From NCBI GenBank assembly GCA_031180725.1, contig JAPSLO010000009.1, forward strand, positions 186,001 to 250,000: a stretch of 64,000 bases of DNA. Direction: 5' to 3'. Each line of letters begins with the position of its first letter. The stretch's first letter is position 1. Shown piece after piece: positions 26,221-34,332 of the stretch. The position numbers were made by a program, and so were the translations under genes. The notes beneath the pieces are model-generated. The model did no database searches. It was not told where the DNA came from and was given only the letters and a program-made list of their open reading frames with translations. The DNA is from Roseomonas sp. (GTDB lineage: Bacteria; Pseudomonadota; Alphaproteobacteria; Acetobacterales; Acetobacteraceae).

Positions 26221-27396
26221 CTAGAGGCGGCACTGCGCCGCATAGGCGTCGCCGTGGTCCTCCAGCACCTTGCCCTTGGTGACCAGGGCGAGCTGCCCGC
26301 CTACGCGCTCCACCTTCAGCGCGTACCAGTCCTGGATGGGGTGCTGGTTCGGACCGAAGCGGAACTTGCCGCGCGTGCTCTGGAAATCCGCCTTCAGCAT
26401 GGCGGTGCGGAAAGTGGCCGGGTCCACGCTGCCGTTCGTCTGGCGCAGCGCCGCGGCGATGGCCAGCGCCGTGTCGAAGCCCTGCTGCCCGTAGTAGGTG
26501 GGCAGGCGGTTGTACTTGGTGCGGAAGGCATCCACGAAGCGGCGGCTGGCGGGGTTGTCGAAGTCGCTGTTCCAGTGGCTGGACAGGTTCACCCCTTCCG
26601 CCGCATCACCCACCGCGCGCAGCGTGGTGGAATCCATGCTCGGGGCGGCGACGCATTGCGGCACGTTGGCCATCAGTCCGGCCTGCGCATATTGCCGCAT
26701 GAAGCCGATGCCGAGGCCGCCCGGGTGGAACTGGAACACCGCATCGGGCGCCGCGGCGCGGATCTGCGCCAGCTCTGCCGCATAGTCGGTCTGGTCCAGG
26801 CGGGTATAGACCTCCTGCACCACCTGGCCCTTGAACAGGCGCTTGAAGCCGGTCAGCGCGTCGCGGCCGGCCTGGTAGTTGGGCGCCAGGATGAACATGC
26901 GCCGGTAGCCCAGCTTGTTCGCCAACTCGCCCGCACTTTCGTGCAGGCTGTCGTTCTGCCAGGCGATGGAATAGAAGTTCCGGTGGCACTCGCGCCCTGC
27001 GAAATTCGAAGGCGAGGCGTTGGGCGAGACATAGATGCCGTCGGCATCCAGCACATCCGGCGCGACGGTGCCGAGGATGTTGGAGAAGACGATGCCGGTG
27101 AACAGCTTGATGCGCTCATTGCGCAGGAAGCGCTCGGCGACGGACTTGCCCTGGCCCGGGCGGAAGCCGTCATCCTCCACCATCACCTGCACGGCCTGGC
27201 CGCCCAGCTTGCCGCCTTCCATTTCCACTGCCAGCAGGAAGGCGTCGCGGATATCCTCGCCGAGATAGCCGCCGGGGCCGGAGAGGGTGGTGATCAGGCC
27301 GACTTTCAGCGGCGCGCCCTGGGCAAAGGCGGGGGTGGCCAGACGGCCGGCGGCAAGGGCGGCGGCACTGGCCGCCAGAAGGCTGCGCCTCTTCAT
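26221..27396 (-). CDS. Periplasmic branched-chain-amino-acid/aromatic-type binding protein (LivK-like)
   Basis: 391 residues from ATG 27396, where the signal peptide 'MKRRSLLAASAAALAAGRLATPAFAQG' begins; the frame upstream is not signal-like. 'APLKVGLITTLSGPGGYLGEDIRDAFLLAVEMEGGKLGGQAVQVMVEDD' and 'YGQQGFDTALAIAAALRQTNGSVDPATFRTAMLKADFQSTRGKFRFGPNQHP' are type I periplasmic-binding-fold blocks of the HAAT family. The family includes receptors for aromatic acids as well as for leucine. It lies between the alpha/beta-hydrolase and livH. Probably the specificity-determining subunit for the compound handled by the operon. Confidence 0.9.
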   Translation of the reverse strand: MKRRSLLAASAAALAAGRLATPAFAQGAPLKVGLITTLSGPGGYLGEDIRDAFLLAVEMEGGKLGGQAVQVMVEDDGFRPGQGKSVAERFLRNERIKLFTGIVFSNILGTVAPDVLDADGIYVSPNASPSNFAGRECHRNFYSIAWQNDSLHESAGELANKLGYRRMFILAPNYQAGRDALTGFKRLFKGQVVQEVYTRLDQTDYAAELAQIRAAAPDAVFQFHPGGLGIGFMRQYAQAGLMANVPQCVAAPSMDSTTLRAVGDAAEGVNLSSHWNSDFDNPASRRFVDAFRTKYNRLPTYYGQQGFDTALAIAAALRQTNGSVDPATFRTAMLKADFQSTRGKFRFGPNQHPIQDWYALKVERVGGQLALVTKGKVLEDHGDAYAAQCRL

Positions 27397-27558
27397 CACG
27401 GAAATCTCCCTCGTTTCTTGGATGGGTCGTTCACCATGGGCCGCGCCCCTTGGCAAGCGCGCCGGCGCGCCACGATCCTGACCGCCCGCGCCGCTGCCGT
27501 GAAGGGGGGCCGTGCGGCGCCCGTGGATCCAACCCCGAGGCGCCCGCATCTGCGGCCT

Positions 27559-28416
27559 TCAGGAACCGAAGTGCAGGCGCAGCAGGGCGGCGAGCGGCCG
27601 CGGCGCTTCCAGCTTGGAGATGTGGCCCACTTCGGGCAGGCGCTGCATTGTCGCGCCGGGGATGGCGCGCGCCACGGCCTCGCTGACCGAAAGCGGGTTC
27701 ACCAGATCCTCCGTGCCGCAGGCCACCAGAGTCGGCGCCACGATGTCGGGTGCGAAGTCGCCGATCAGGTCCGCCTGGTCGATGGCGCGCGCGGCCTGCA
27801 TCATGCCGCGCGGATGGACGGCGGCCAGCAGGCTCTTCACCAGCCGCACCACCTCCGGCGCGCTGTCCGGCGCCACCAGCCGCTGCCAGCGCGTCTCCGA
27901 CAGGGTGATGGCACCTTCCCGGATGCTGTCGGCGCGCATCGCCAGGATCTGCGCGCGTTCCAGCGCCGGCCGCCGGCGGAATCCGGCCGCCGTGCCCAGC
28001 AGCACCAGATGCCCAACCCGCCTCGGGTGGCGCGCCGCCAGCGCCGCCGCGCAGAGCCCGCCGAAGGAACTGCCCACGACATGCGCCACCTCGATGCCGA
28101 GAGCATCCAGCAGCGCGGCGGCGGCATCCGCATAATGCTCGATGCGCGGCGCGTCGTGCGAGAAAGGCTCGCTCAGCCAGTAGCCGGGAGCGTTCCAGGC
28201 CACCACCCGCCTTTCCCGGCCCAGATCCTCCAGCAGGAATCGCCAGCCACCGGCATGGCTGCCGATGCCGTGCATCAGCAGCAGCGGCAGGGCCGGGCCG
28301 CGGCCCCTCTCCAGATAGCTGACGCGGTCGCCCTGCAGGCCCAGGGCGGCGGCCGGCAGGCGCGCGAAGCTGGTTTCCGGCAGGGGCGGAATCGGAGGGA
28401 GGCTGCGATCGGTCAT
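27559..28416 (-). CDS. Alpha/beta-hydrolase
   Basis: 285 residues. 'LPLLLMHGIGSHAGGWRFLLEDLGRERRVVAWNAPGYWLSEP' is the oxyanion-hole strand, nucleophile Ser117 is in 'VVGSSFGGLCAA' (G-S-S-F-G), and the catalytic His265 is in 'LPEVGHISKLEAP'. It resembles meta-cleavage-product (C-C bond) and 3-oxoadipate enol-lactone hydrolases. In an operon with 3-hydroxyanthranilate dioxygenase and a DapA-like lyase it could hydrolyse a ring-cleavage product; this is inference. A 219-bp gap separates it from the dioxygenase gene. Confidence 0.85.
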   Translation of the reverse strand: MTDRSLPPIPPLPETSFARLPAAALGLQGDRVSYLERGRGPALPLLLMHGIGSHAGGWRFLLEDLGRERRVVAWNAPGYWLSEPFSHDAPRIEHYADAAAALLDALGIEVAHVVGSSFGGLCAAALAARHPRRVGHLVLLGTAAGFRRRPALERAQILAMRADSIREGAITLSETRWQRLVAPDSAPEVVRLVKSLLAAVHPRGMMQAARAIDQADLIGDFAPDIVAPTLVACGTEDLVNPLSVSEAVARAIPGATMQRLPEVGHISKLEAPRPLAALLRLHFGS

Positions 28417-28635
28417 TGATGGGGCTCAACTGCGCATGGCGAGGCCGCGGGCGTCCTCGGCGCGCACCATGGGCCTTCCACCAGCCAGCGTCAGCAGCCC
28501 GCCGCTGCGCCCGCGTGCAATCCTTCTTGCCTGCGTCGTCCGCGACACGTCGCCGCTGCGCGAACAATACCAGGCGAACAGGGCGTACAGGGCGCCCGGC
28601 TCCGCCCGGCCGTCCCGCAGCGGCCAGCCCCGTGG

Positions 28636-29175
28636 TCAGAGGCAGACCCAGTCGGGCGGCGGTTCCTTGCCCGGGTGCCGGCTGCCGCAATGCTTGCAGG
28701 TGCGCAGCGCCTCGCTGCCGTAGAAGGCACTGAACAGCGGTGGCAGGTCCTTCACGATATCCTTCACCTGCACCTCGACGCGGTGCACCTTCTCGCCGCA
28801 GGTGAAGCAGAACCACTCGAAACCGTCGCGGTCCTCCTCCCGCCGTGTGCCTTCCACCACCAGCCCGACGCTGCCCGGCACCGGGCGCTGCGGCGAATGG
28901 CGCATATGGCTGGGCAGCAGGAAGACATCGCCGGCGCGGATGCGGATGTCCTCGATCTTCCCGCGGTCATGCACCTTCAGTACCATGTCGCCGCGGAGCT
29001 GGTAGAAGAATTCCTCCACCGGATCGTCGTGGAAATCCACACGCTGGTTCGGCCCGCCAACGATCATCACCACCATGCCGTCGGTCTTCGTGAAGAGCTG
29101 CTTGTTGCCGACGGGCGGCTTCAGCAGGTGCTCATGCTCCTTGATCCAGGCCTCGAAGTTGAAGGGCTTGATCAT
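28636..29175 (-). CDS. nbaC: 3-hydroxyanthranilate 3,4-dioxygenase
   Basis: 179 residues, the normal bacterial length. Fe(II) ligands His49, Glu55 and His93 ('VDFHDDPVEEFFYQL', 'SHMRHSPQ'), substrate-binding Arg45, Arg97 and Glu108, and the second metal site Cys123, Cys126, Cys160, Cys163 ('WFCFTCGEK', 'RTCKHCGSRHPGK') are all in place. Their spacing equals that of the Cupriavidus enzyme shifted by two residues. It opens 3-hydroxyanthranilate to aminocarboxymuconate semialdehyde in cytosol. The usual follow-up genes (decarboxylase nbaD, dehydrogenase nbaE, deaminase nbaF) are not in this operon. RBS GAGAGGTG upstream. Confidence 0.92.
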   Translation of the reverse strand: MIKPFNFEAWIKEHEHLLKPPVGNKQLFTKTDGMVVMIVGGPNQRVDFHDDPVEEFFYQLRGDMVLKVHDRGKIEDIRIRAGDVFLLPSHMRHSPQRPVPGSVGLVVEGTRREEDRDGFEWFCFTCGEKVHRVEVQVKDIVKDLPPLFSAFYGSEALRTCKHCGSRHPGKEPPPDWVCL

Positions 29176-29332
29176 GCGTCACCTCTCAGCGTCATGGACA
29201 ACATGCGGCCGGCAAGGCCGGCCGAGGCCGCGGATGCAGCCCGCCGCAAGTGCGTCACGCCACAGACGTGCCTTCGGCGCGTCGAAGCCAAGCGGCCGGA
29301 GGCCGCGCCGGCGCCGGGGCACAGCAAAGGTC

Positions 29333-30307
29333 CTACTCCGCTGCCGCACGCGTGGGGAGTTTCAGGCCGCAGGCCTGGAAGGCGGCGCGTGTCGCGGCCT
29401 TCTCGGCCTCGGTCAGTTCCAGCATCGGGCGCCGCACCGCGCCGCCCACCTGGCCCAGAAGCTGCTGCCAGTATTTCTGGTGCGATTGCGGTTTGCCGCC
29501 CGGCCGGGTGGATTTCAGCGCGTGGCGCACCGGCTCCAGGCTCTGCCACACCGCTTTCGCCTCCGCGGCGCGGCCGGCGAAAGCCAAGTCGGTGTATTCG
29601 CGCATCCGCCGGTCTGCCGCCGTCTGCAGCAGATAGGGCGGGGAGGAGCAGAGATAGCAGCGCCAGCCGAGTTCGAGGATGTTGTCCAGCCACTCCTCCT
29701 CGCTGGCGGTGCTGACCACCAGCCGGCCGCGCGTCAGCTCGGTGAGCTTCGCGTACATCTCCCGCGGCACCGAATACTTGATGCCGACGATGTTCGGGAT
29801 TTCCGCGATGCGGGCGCAGAGCTCCGGGCTCATCAGATAGCCGCTGTCGGGATGCGACCACATGCAGATGCCGATATTCACCTGGCTGGCGATGTGCCGG
29901 TAGTATTCCAGCAGCAGCTCATCCCGGTCGTGGACGAAGTGCAGCACGGGGGCGTGCACCACCACGAAGTCGGCGCCCACGGCTTCCGCATGCTTCGCCA
30001 GCTCGATCACCGTGTCCATGTTCTGGTCGCTGGCGGACATGATGGTGCGCGCGCCATGGCGCCTCGCCACATCCACCGCCACCTCGAAGCTGCGCTTCCG
30101 CTCGGCCAGCGACATGGAGAAGAACTCGCCCTGCTTGCCGGAGACGAAGACGCCATCGATGCCCAGCTCGCCGAACCAGTGGTTCAGGTTGCGGGCGAAG
30201 CCGGCCTCGTCCACCGCGTGGTCGCCCGGCCGGAAGGGCATCAGCGCGGCGCACCAGATGCCGGTCAGCTTCTCGGCCGCGTAGTCCTTCGCATCGCTTG
30301 CGCGCAT
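29333..30307 (-). CDS. DapA/NanA-family (DHDPS-like) aldolase/lyase
   Basis: 324 residues; ATG 30307 preferred because GGGAGG lies 9 nt ahead, whereas the alternative TTG at 30316 would abut the RBS. A TIM barrel with Schiff-base Lys177 in 'NIVGIKYSVP'. Unlike typical DapA, the family Tyr motif 'PYY' reads 'HAPVLHF' and the carboxylate-binding 'GTTGE' reads 'SGKQGE', so the substrate is not that of dihydrodipicolinate synthase. Related proteins are aldolases and hydro-lyases of 2-oxo acids, including aromatic hydratase-aldolases. It starts 5 nt past the stop of the molybdenum enzyme. It probably cleaves or dehydrates a 2-oxo acid formed in the pathway. Confidence 0.85.
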   Translation of the reverse strand: MRASDAKDYAAEKLTGIWCAALMPFRPGDHAVDEAGFARNLNHWFGELGIDGVFVSGKQGEFFSMSLAERKRSFEVAVDVARRHGARTIMSASDQNMDTVIELAKHAEAVGADFVVVHAPVLHFVHDRDELLLEYYRHIASQVNIGICMWSHPDSGYLMSPELCARIAEIPNIVGIKYSVPREMYAKLTELTRGRLVVSTASEEEWLDNILELGWRCYLCSSPPYLLQTAADRRMREYTDLAFAGRAAEAKAVWQSLEPVRHALKSTRPGGKPQSHQKYWQQLLGQVGGAVRRPMLELTEAEKAATRAAFQACGLKLPTRAAAE

Positions 30308-30312
30308 CGGCG

Positions 30313-32427
30313 TCAACCTCCCTTCCGCAGCATGTGCCAGACCCGCTCCGGCGTCAGCGGCAATTCAATGGTGTCCGGGCCGTCCCCGGCGGGGAAGGCC
30401 GCATCCAGGACGGCATTCACGATGGCGGCGGGCACGCCGATGCAGCCGGCCTCGCCGATGCCCTTGGCCCCCAGCGGCGTGTTGGTGGCCGTCGAGGGCC
30501 TTGCCACCCCGGCCAGCACCACCTGGCGCGGCAGGTCGGTGGCGCGGGGCAGGGCGTAGTCCATCAGGCTGCCAGTCAGAAGCTGGCCGGCCCCATCCAT
30601 CACGGCGCGTTCCATCAGCGCCTCGCCCAGACCCATCGCCAGTCCGCCCCACATCTGGCCCTTCGCCAGCATCGGGTTCAGCACCACCCCGGCATCATCC
30701 ACCCAGACCAGGCGATTCACCCCTGTCTCGCCGGTGGCATCATCCAGTGTGACCTCGGCGAGTACGGCGCCGGCGGCCCAGGCTTCCGTCTCGGCAGTGA
30801 AGACTGCTTCTGCCGTCATCCCGGGCGCCAACTCGCCCTGGACGCGCAGCCTCGCGCAGGCTTCCAGCACCGCGCCGCCGCCAATGCCGGTGGAACGGCT
30901 GGCCAGCGCGCCGATGCCTTCCGGCGTCGCCGCAGTGTCGCCCTGCACCACGCGGATGCGCGCGGGTTCCATGGCCAGCGCCTCGGCGGCGAGTTGCGCG
31001 AAGGCGGTCTCGCGCCCCTGGCCCTGCGCGGTGGCGCCAACGGAAAGCGTAACGCTGCCATCCGCCTCCACCGTCACGCGCGCGCTTTCGAAGCCCTGGC
31101 CGCAGGGTTCGACATAGAGTGCGAGGCCGAGCCCGACGCATTCGCCTGCGGCGCGGCGCGCATCGCGTGCGGCCGCCAGCCTGTCCCAGTCGCCGCCGGC
31201 CTTGGCCAGCACGGCATCGAGCAGCGCGGCGAAGTCGCCGGAATCGAGCGCCTCGCCGCCCGGTAGGGCATGGGGGAAGCGCCGCACCAGGTTGCGCCGG
31301 CGGATCTCCACCGGCGAGAGCTTCAGCCGCCGCGCCGCGCGGTCCATCAGCCGCTCCAGAAGCATGGTGCATTCCGGGCGCCCCGCGCCGCGATGGATGC
31401 CCATGGCCGGGCCCGCATCCGGCGTAGCCGCCATCGCCACCTGCACGGCCGCGATGTCGTACGGCCCCGGCAGCCCGCGCGCCGCGTTGCGCGCCGGGAC
31501 CGCGGCCGAGTAAGGCAGGCGGTGGCCGAGCGGGAAGGCGATGTCGCCGCTGATCCGCGCGGCATGGCCTTCGCCATCCAGCAGCACCGTGCCGCCCAGC
31601 CGGCCACCGCGGCCTTGCGTTGCGGAGAGCAGTTCCTCGCCGCGCGTCGCGACCCAGCGCACAGGCCGGCCGAGATGCCGCGCCGCCATGGCGAGCACCG
31701 CTTCCTCGGGGAAGAGCGAGGCCTTGCCGCCAAAGGCACCGCCCACATCCGGCGCCACCACGCGGATCAGCGCCGCATCCATCCCCAGCACCGCCGCCAG
31801 GTCGCGCCGCGCGCGATGCGGCGTCTGGGTGGAGAGCCAGACTGTCAGCCGCTCGCCTTCCGGCACCGCCAGCACGGCACGGGGTTCCAGCGGGTTGGGC
31901 GCGACGCGGGCATAGCTGATGGCGGCGCTGACCTCGATGCTGGAATTGGTCGCGGCTTCCCGCCGCCACGCCCCGGTGAAGGCAGGCGGCGCCGCGACGA
32001 GCGGCATCTCCTCCAGCTCCAGCCGCAGTGCCTCCGCCCCGTCCTGGGCCTGCGCCGGCGTCTCCGCCAGCACCAGGACCACGGCCTGGCCGGCGGCCTG
32101 CACCGCATCACCGGCCAGCGGCGCGAAGGGGGGCAGGGGGCCCGGCGCCACGTCCCGGAAGTGGTTGATGGCTGGCGCGCCCCTTGGCGGCAGATCGGCC
32201 GCGGTCAGCACCGCCACGACGCCCGGCAGGGCATGGGCCGCTTCCTGATCCAGCCGCGCGATCCGCGCCGGCCCCAGCGGGGCGCGCAGGAAGGCCGCAT
32301 GCAGCGTGCCGGCTGGTGGCGGCACATCCGCCACGAAGCAGCCGCGCCCGGTCAGCAGCCGCGCATCCTCCACCCGCCTGGGCGAGGCGCCGATCCAGCG
32401 CGTTCCGGCCGTGATGGCATCCAGCAT
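30313..32427 (-). CDS. Xanthine dehydrogenase-family molybdopterin-binding subunit (lone large subunit)
   Basis: 704 residues from ATG 32427, which has AAGGA 8 nt upstream; another ATG at 32436 is possible. 'TRWIGASPRRVEDARLLTGRGCFVADV' starts the domain, 'GGAFGGKASLFPEEAVLAMAARHLGRPVRWVATRGEELLSATQGRG' is in the Mo-cofactor region, and the catalytic Glu is in 'LGAKGIGEAGCIGVPAAIVNAVLDA'. Such enzymes hydroxylate N-heteroaromatics, aldehydes or CO at a Mo centre. The [2Fe-2S] and FAD subunits normally encoded alongside are absent here. First gene of the long (-) operon, divergent from the LysR gene at 32499. Confidence 0.9.
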   Translation of the reverse strand: MLDAITAGTRWIGASPRRVEDARLLTGRGCFVADVPPPAGTLHAAFLRAPLGPARIARLDQEAAHALPGVVAVLTAADLPPRGAPAINHFRDVAPGPLPPFAPLAGDAVQAAGQAVVLVLAETPAQAQDGAEALRLELEEMPLVAAPPAFTGAWRREAATNSSIEVSAAISYARVAPNPLEPRAVLAVPEGERLTVWLSTQTPHRARRDLAAVLGMDAALIRVVAPDVGGAFGGKASLFPEEAVLAMAARHLGRPVRWVATRGEELLSATQGRGGRLGGTVLLDGEGHAARISGDIAFPLGHRLPYSAAVPARNAARGLPGPYDIAAVQVAMAATPDAGPAMGIHRGAGRPECTMLLERLMDRAARRLKLSPVEIRRRNLVRRFPHALPGGEALDSGDFAALLDAVLAKAGGDWDRLAAARDARRAAGECVGLGLALYVEPCGQGFESARVTVEADGSVTLSVGATAQGQGRETAFAQLAAEALAMEPARIRVVQGDTAATPEGIGALASRSTGIGGGAVLEACARLRVQGELAPGMTAEAVFTAETEAWAAGAVLAEVTLDDATGETGVNRLVWVDDAGVVLNPMLAKGQMWGGLAMGLGEALMERAVMDGAGQLLTGSLMDYALPRATDLPRQVVLAGVARPSTATNTPLGAKGIGEAGCIGVPAAIVNAVLDAAFPAGDGPDTIELPLTPERVWHMLRKGG

Positions 32428-32498
32428 GGCCGCCATCCTTGCGGTGCGGCCCACCATCGAACAAGCTGATATGTCGGATGGATTGATCGGCCAGCGCG

Positions 32499-33389
32499 AT
32501 GGATGCCACGCCCCGCATGCTGCGCGCCTTCCTGGCCGTCGCCGAGGAAGCCGGCTTCACCGCCGCCGCACGGCGCCTGGGCCTGGCGCAATCCGTTGTC
32601 TCGGAACTGGTCGCCGCACTGGAACAGGCGCTCGGCGCAAGGCTGCTGGCGCGCAGCACCCGCCGGGTGACGCTCACCCCGGCCGGCGACGCCTTCCGCC
32701 CCCGTGCCGCCGCCCTGCTCGCCGACCTGGACGCCGCCGCCCGCGCGGCGCGGCGGGTGGCCGAAGGCGAGGCACTGACCACCACCCTGGCCACCACGCC
32801 CCTGCTTGCCGCCGCCCTGGTGCCCGCGGCGCTGCGCCGCTTCGCCGCCGCCTTGCCCGAAGGTCAGGCCAGGCTGCTGGAAGCCCCCGCCACCCGCATT
32901 CCCGACCTGGTGCGGCAGGGCGCCGCCTCGCTCGGCTTCGGCACCTTTCCCGCCAAGGCGCTGGACGGCCTCGTGGTTGAGCGCCTTTTCACCGATCGCC
33001 TGACCCTGTTCTGCCCCGCCAGCCACCGGCTGGCCGCCCGCCGCCGCATCGCTTGGCGCGAGCTGGATGGTGAGCCCTGGATCGCGCTCGACACCACCAG
33101 CGCGCTGCGCGCCCTGACGGAGGCCGCGCGCCTCACCGCCGGCCTCGCACCCCTGTCACCGGTGCAGGAGGTCTCGCAGATCGCGACCGTGCTGGCCCTG
33201 GTGGAAGCGGGGCTGGGACTTGCCGTGCTGCCCCAGGCCGGCGGACTGCTCGGCCCCCGTCGCGGCATCGTCATCCGCCCGCTGGACCAGCCCGTGGTGA
33301 ACCGCGACGTCCTGCTGATCCGCCGCCGTGGCCAGCCGGACCGCGCAACCTCCGCCCTGGCCGCGGCACTAGCAGAGCAGGGGCGCTGA
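32499..33389 (+). CDS. LysR-family transcriptional regulator
   Basis: 296 residues. N-terminal HTH 'PRMLRAFLAVAEEAGFTAAARRLGLAQSVVSELVAALEQALGARLLARSTRRVTLTPAGDAF', then an effector domain ('VQEVSQIATVLALVEAGLGLAVLPQAGG'). Divergent from the 22839-32427 operon with 71 bp between starts, so it is its probable activator. The AT-rich 'AAGCTGATATGTCGGATGGATTGAT' portion of that gap is the likely binding region. Ligand unknown, possibly the aromatic substrate or an intermediate. Confidence 0.9.
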   Translation: MDATPRMLRAFLAVAEEAGFTAAARRLGLAQSVVSELVAALEQALGARLLARSTRRVTLTPAGDAFRPRAAALLADLDAAARAARRVAEGEALTTTLATTPLLAAALVPAALRRFAAALPEGQARLLEAPATRIPDLVRQGAASLGFGTFPAKALDGLVVERLFTDRLTLFCPASHRLAARRRIAWRELDGEPWIALDTTSALRALTEAARLTAGLAPLSPVQEVSQIATVLALVEAGLGLAVLPQAGGLLGPRRGIVIRPLDQPVVNRDVLLIRRRGQPDRATSALAAALAEQGR

Positions 33390-33707
33390 TCGAGAGGGGC
33401 TTCGCCCCCGGGTCGCGCCCTTATCCGAAGCCAGGGCCCGGCTGTCGATCACCTCCCTCACGGCGGCGGGCAGCAGCCATGGATCGGCCGTCCCATCTGC
33501 CGCAAGGAGGGGGTCAAGGATCACCAGTGTGTCGGGCAGGACCGATGCGCCGGCAATCTGCTGGGGTGAGGCCAAGAAGCACACATGCGTCCACCCTGAC
33601 GGAACGGTTGGACGCAATGCCTGGGCCGTAGCCTCACGAGCCGATCGCGGAAGCCCCCCTGCCGTTGCGATAGCCAGGGGGCTCCCGCGGCCCTCAGCGG
33701 GAAAGGG
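33390..33707. other. Gap between the LysR gene and the ferritin-like gene; no convincing gene
   Basis: 318 bases. A minus-strand open frame (about 33369-33617, TTG start, overlapping the LysR 3' end) reads in part 'LASPQQIAGASVLPDTLVILDPLLAADG'. It has some protein character but matches no family I know and has no clear RBS; it may be a decayed C-terminus. Nothing else is supported here. Confidence 0.35.
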
Positions 33708-34253
33708 TCAAGAAGCTTTGCGGCGCCCGCCGCCCTGGGCGTTCTCGTTGGCACCCTCGCCCTTCGCCTCGCGGATGAAGGTGGGGTTCACCTCGGATTC
33801 CGCCACCTGGGTCAGCTTACCGTCGGTTTCCTTCTCCTCGGCCAGGGTCTGCGCCAGCAAGTCGGCGAGCTGCTTCTGCCCGGCGGCCTTGGCCAGCGTC
33901 ACCATCGTGCCATAGGCGGCGATCTCGTAATGCTCGATGCGCTGAGCGGCGGCGATGATGACCACATCCATCATCGGGCCCTTGTCGTTTTCCTCCATCT
34001 CATGCTGGGCTTCCTCGATCAGGCCGCGCATCGCCTCGCACACCTTCCGGCCGGGCTTGCCGCCGATCATCTCCAGCGCCTGCTCCACGCGCTCCACCTG
34101 GGCCTCGGTCTGCTCGATATGAAGCTGGAACGCCTCCTTCAGCTTCTGGGAGGTCGCGTTACGCATCATCTTCTGCATGCCGCGCAGCGCCTGGCGCTCC
34201 GCGCTGTAGGCATCCTTGAGCTGCTCCACCATCAGCTTCGTGATCTGGTCCAT
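33708..34253 (-). CDS. Ferritin-like DUF892 (YciE/YciF) protein
   Basis: 181 residues. 'DQITKLMVEQLKDAYSAERQALRGMQKMMRNATSQKLKEAFQLHIEQTEAQVERVEQAL' and 'VVIIAAAQRIEHYEIAAYGTMVTLAKAAGQKQLADLLAQTLAEEKETDGKLTQVAE' form the four-helix ferritin-like bundle with the usual Glu and His positions (E in 'AERQ', 'EQTE', 'RIEHYE', 'EEKE') for a di-iron site. DUF892 proteins are stress-induced in general and of unknown enzymatic role. A charged low-complexity tail follows. Transcribed in the same direction as the flavoprotein gene upstream, 79 bp away, probably from its own promoter. Confidence 0.9.
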   Translation of the reverse strand: MDQITKLMVEQLKDAYSAERQALRGMQKMMRNATSQKLKEAFQLHIEQTEAQVERVEQALEMIGGKPGRKVCEAMRGLIEEAQHEMEENDKGPMMDVVIIAAAQRIEHYEIAAYGTMVTLAKAAGQKQLADLLAQTLAEEKETDGKLTQVAESEVNPTFIREAKGEGANENAQGGGRRKAS

Positions 34254-34332
34254 CCTGCTCGCCTTTCCGGGTTGACCCGGCCTTGAGCGGCGCGGGCCGG
34301 GGAGGAACGGGCAAGGTCAGCGCGCAGTTGCC

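Noticed and set aside
25270-28419. 1049-codon plus-strand open frame across livH, livK and the hydrolase
   Set aside because: Amino-acid content is repeat-like (His, Gln, Arg) and matches nothing. The minus strand gives complete transporter and hydrolase genes with signal peptide and catalytic residues.
28430-28635. Open frame continuing past the dioxygenase stop toward the hydrolase ('LRDGRAEPGALYALFAWYC...')
   Set aside because: It has some protein-like character but no start codon with RBS, and no family match; may be a decayed leftover but not supportable as a gene.
34304-34329. A second GGAAC...GTT pair near the ferritin-like gene
   Set aside because: It lies on the plus strand pointing into the antisense of the flavoprotein gene, the spacer is 18 nt and the CGTT is AGTT, so it is unlikely to be an EcfG promoter for the DUF892 gene.
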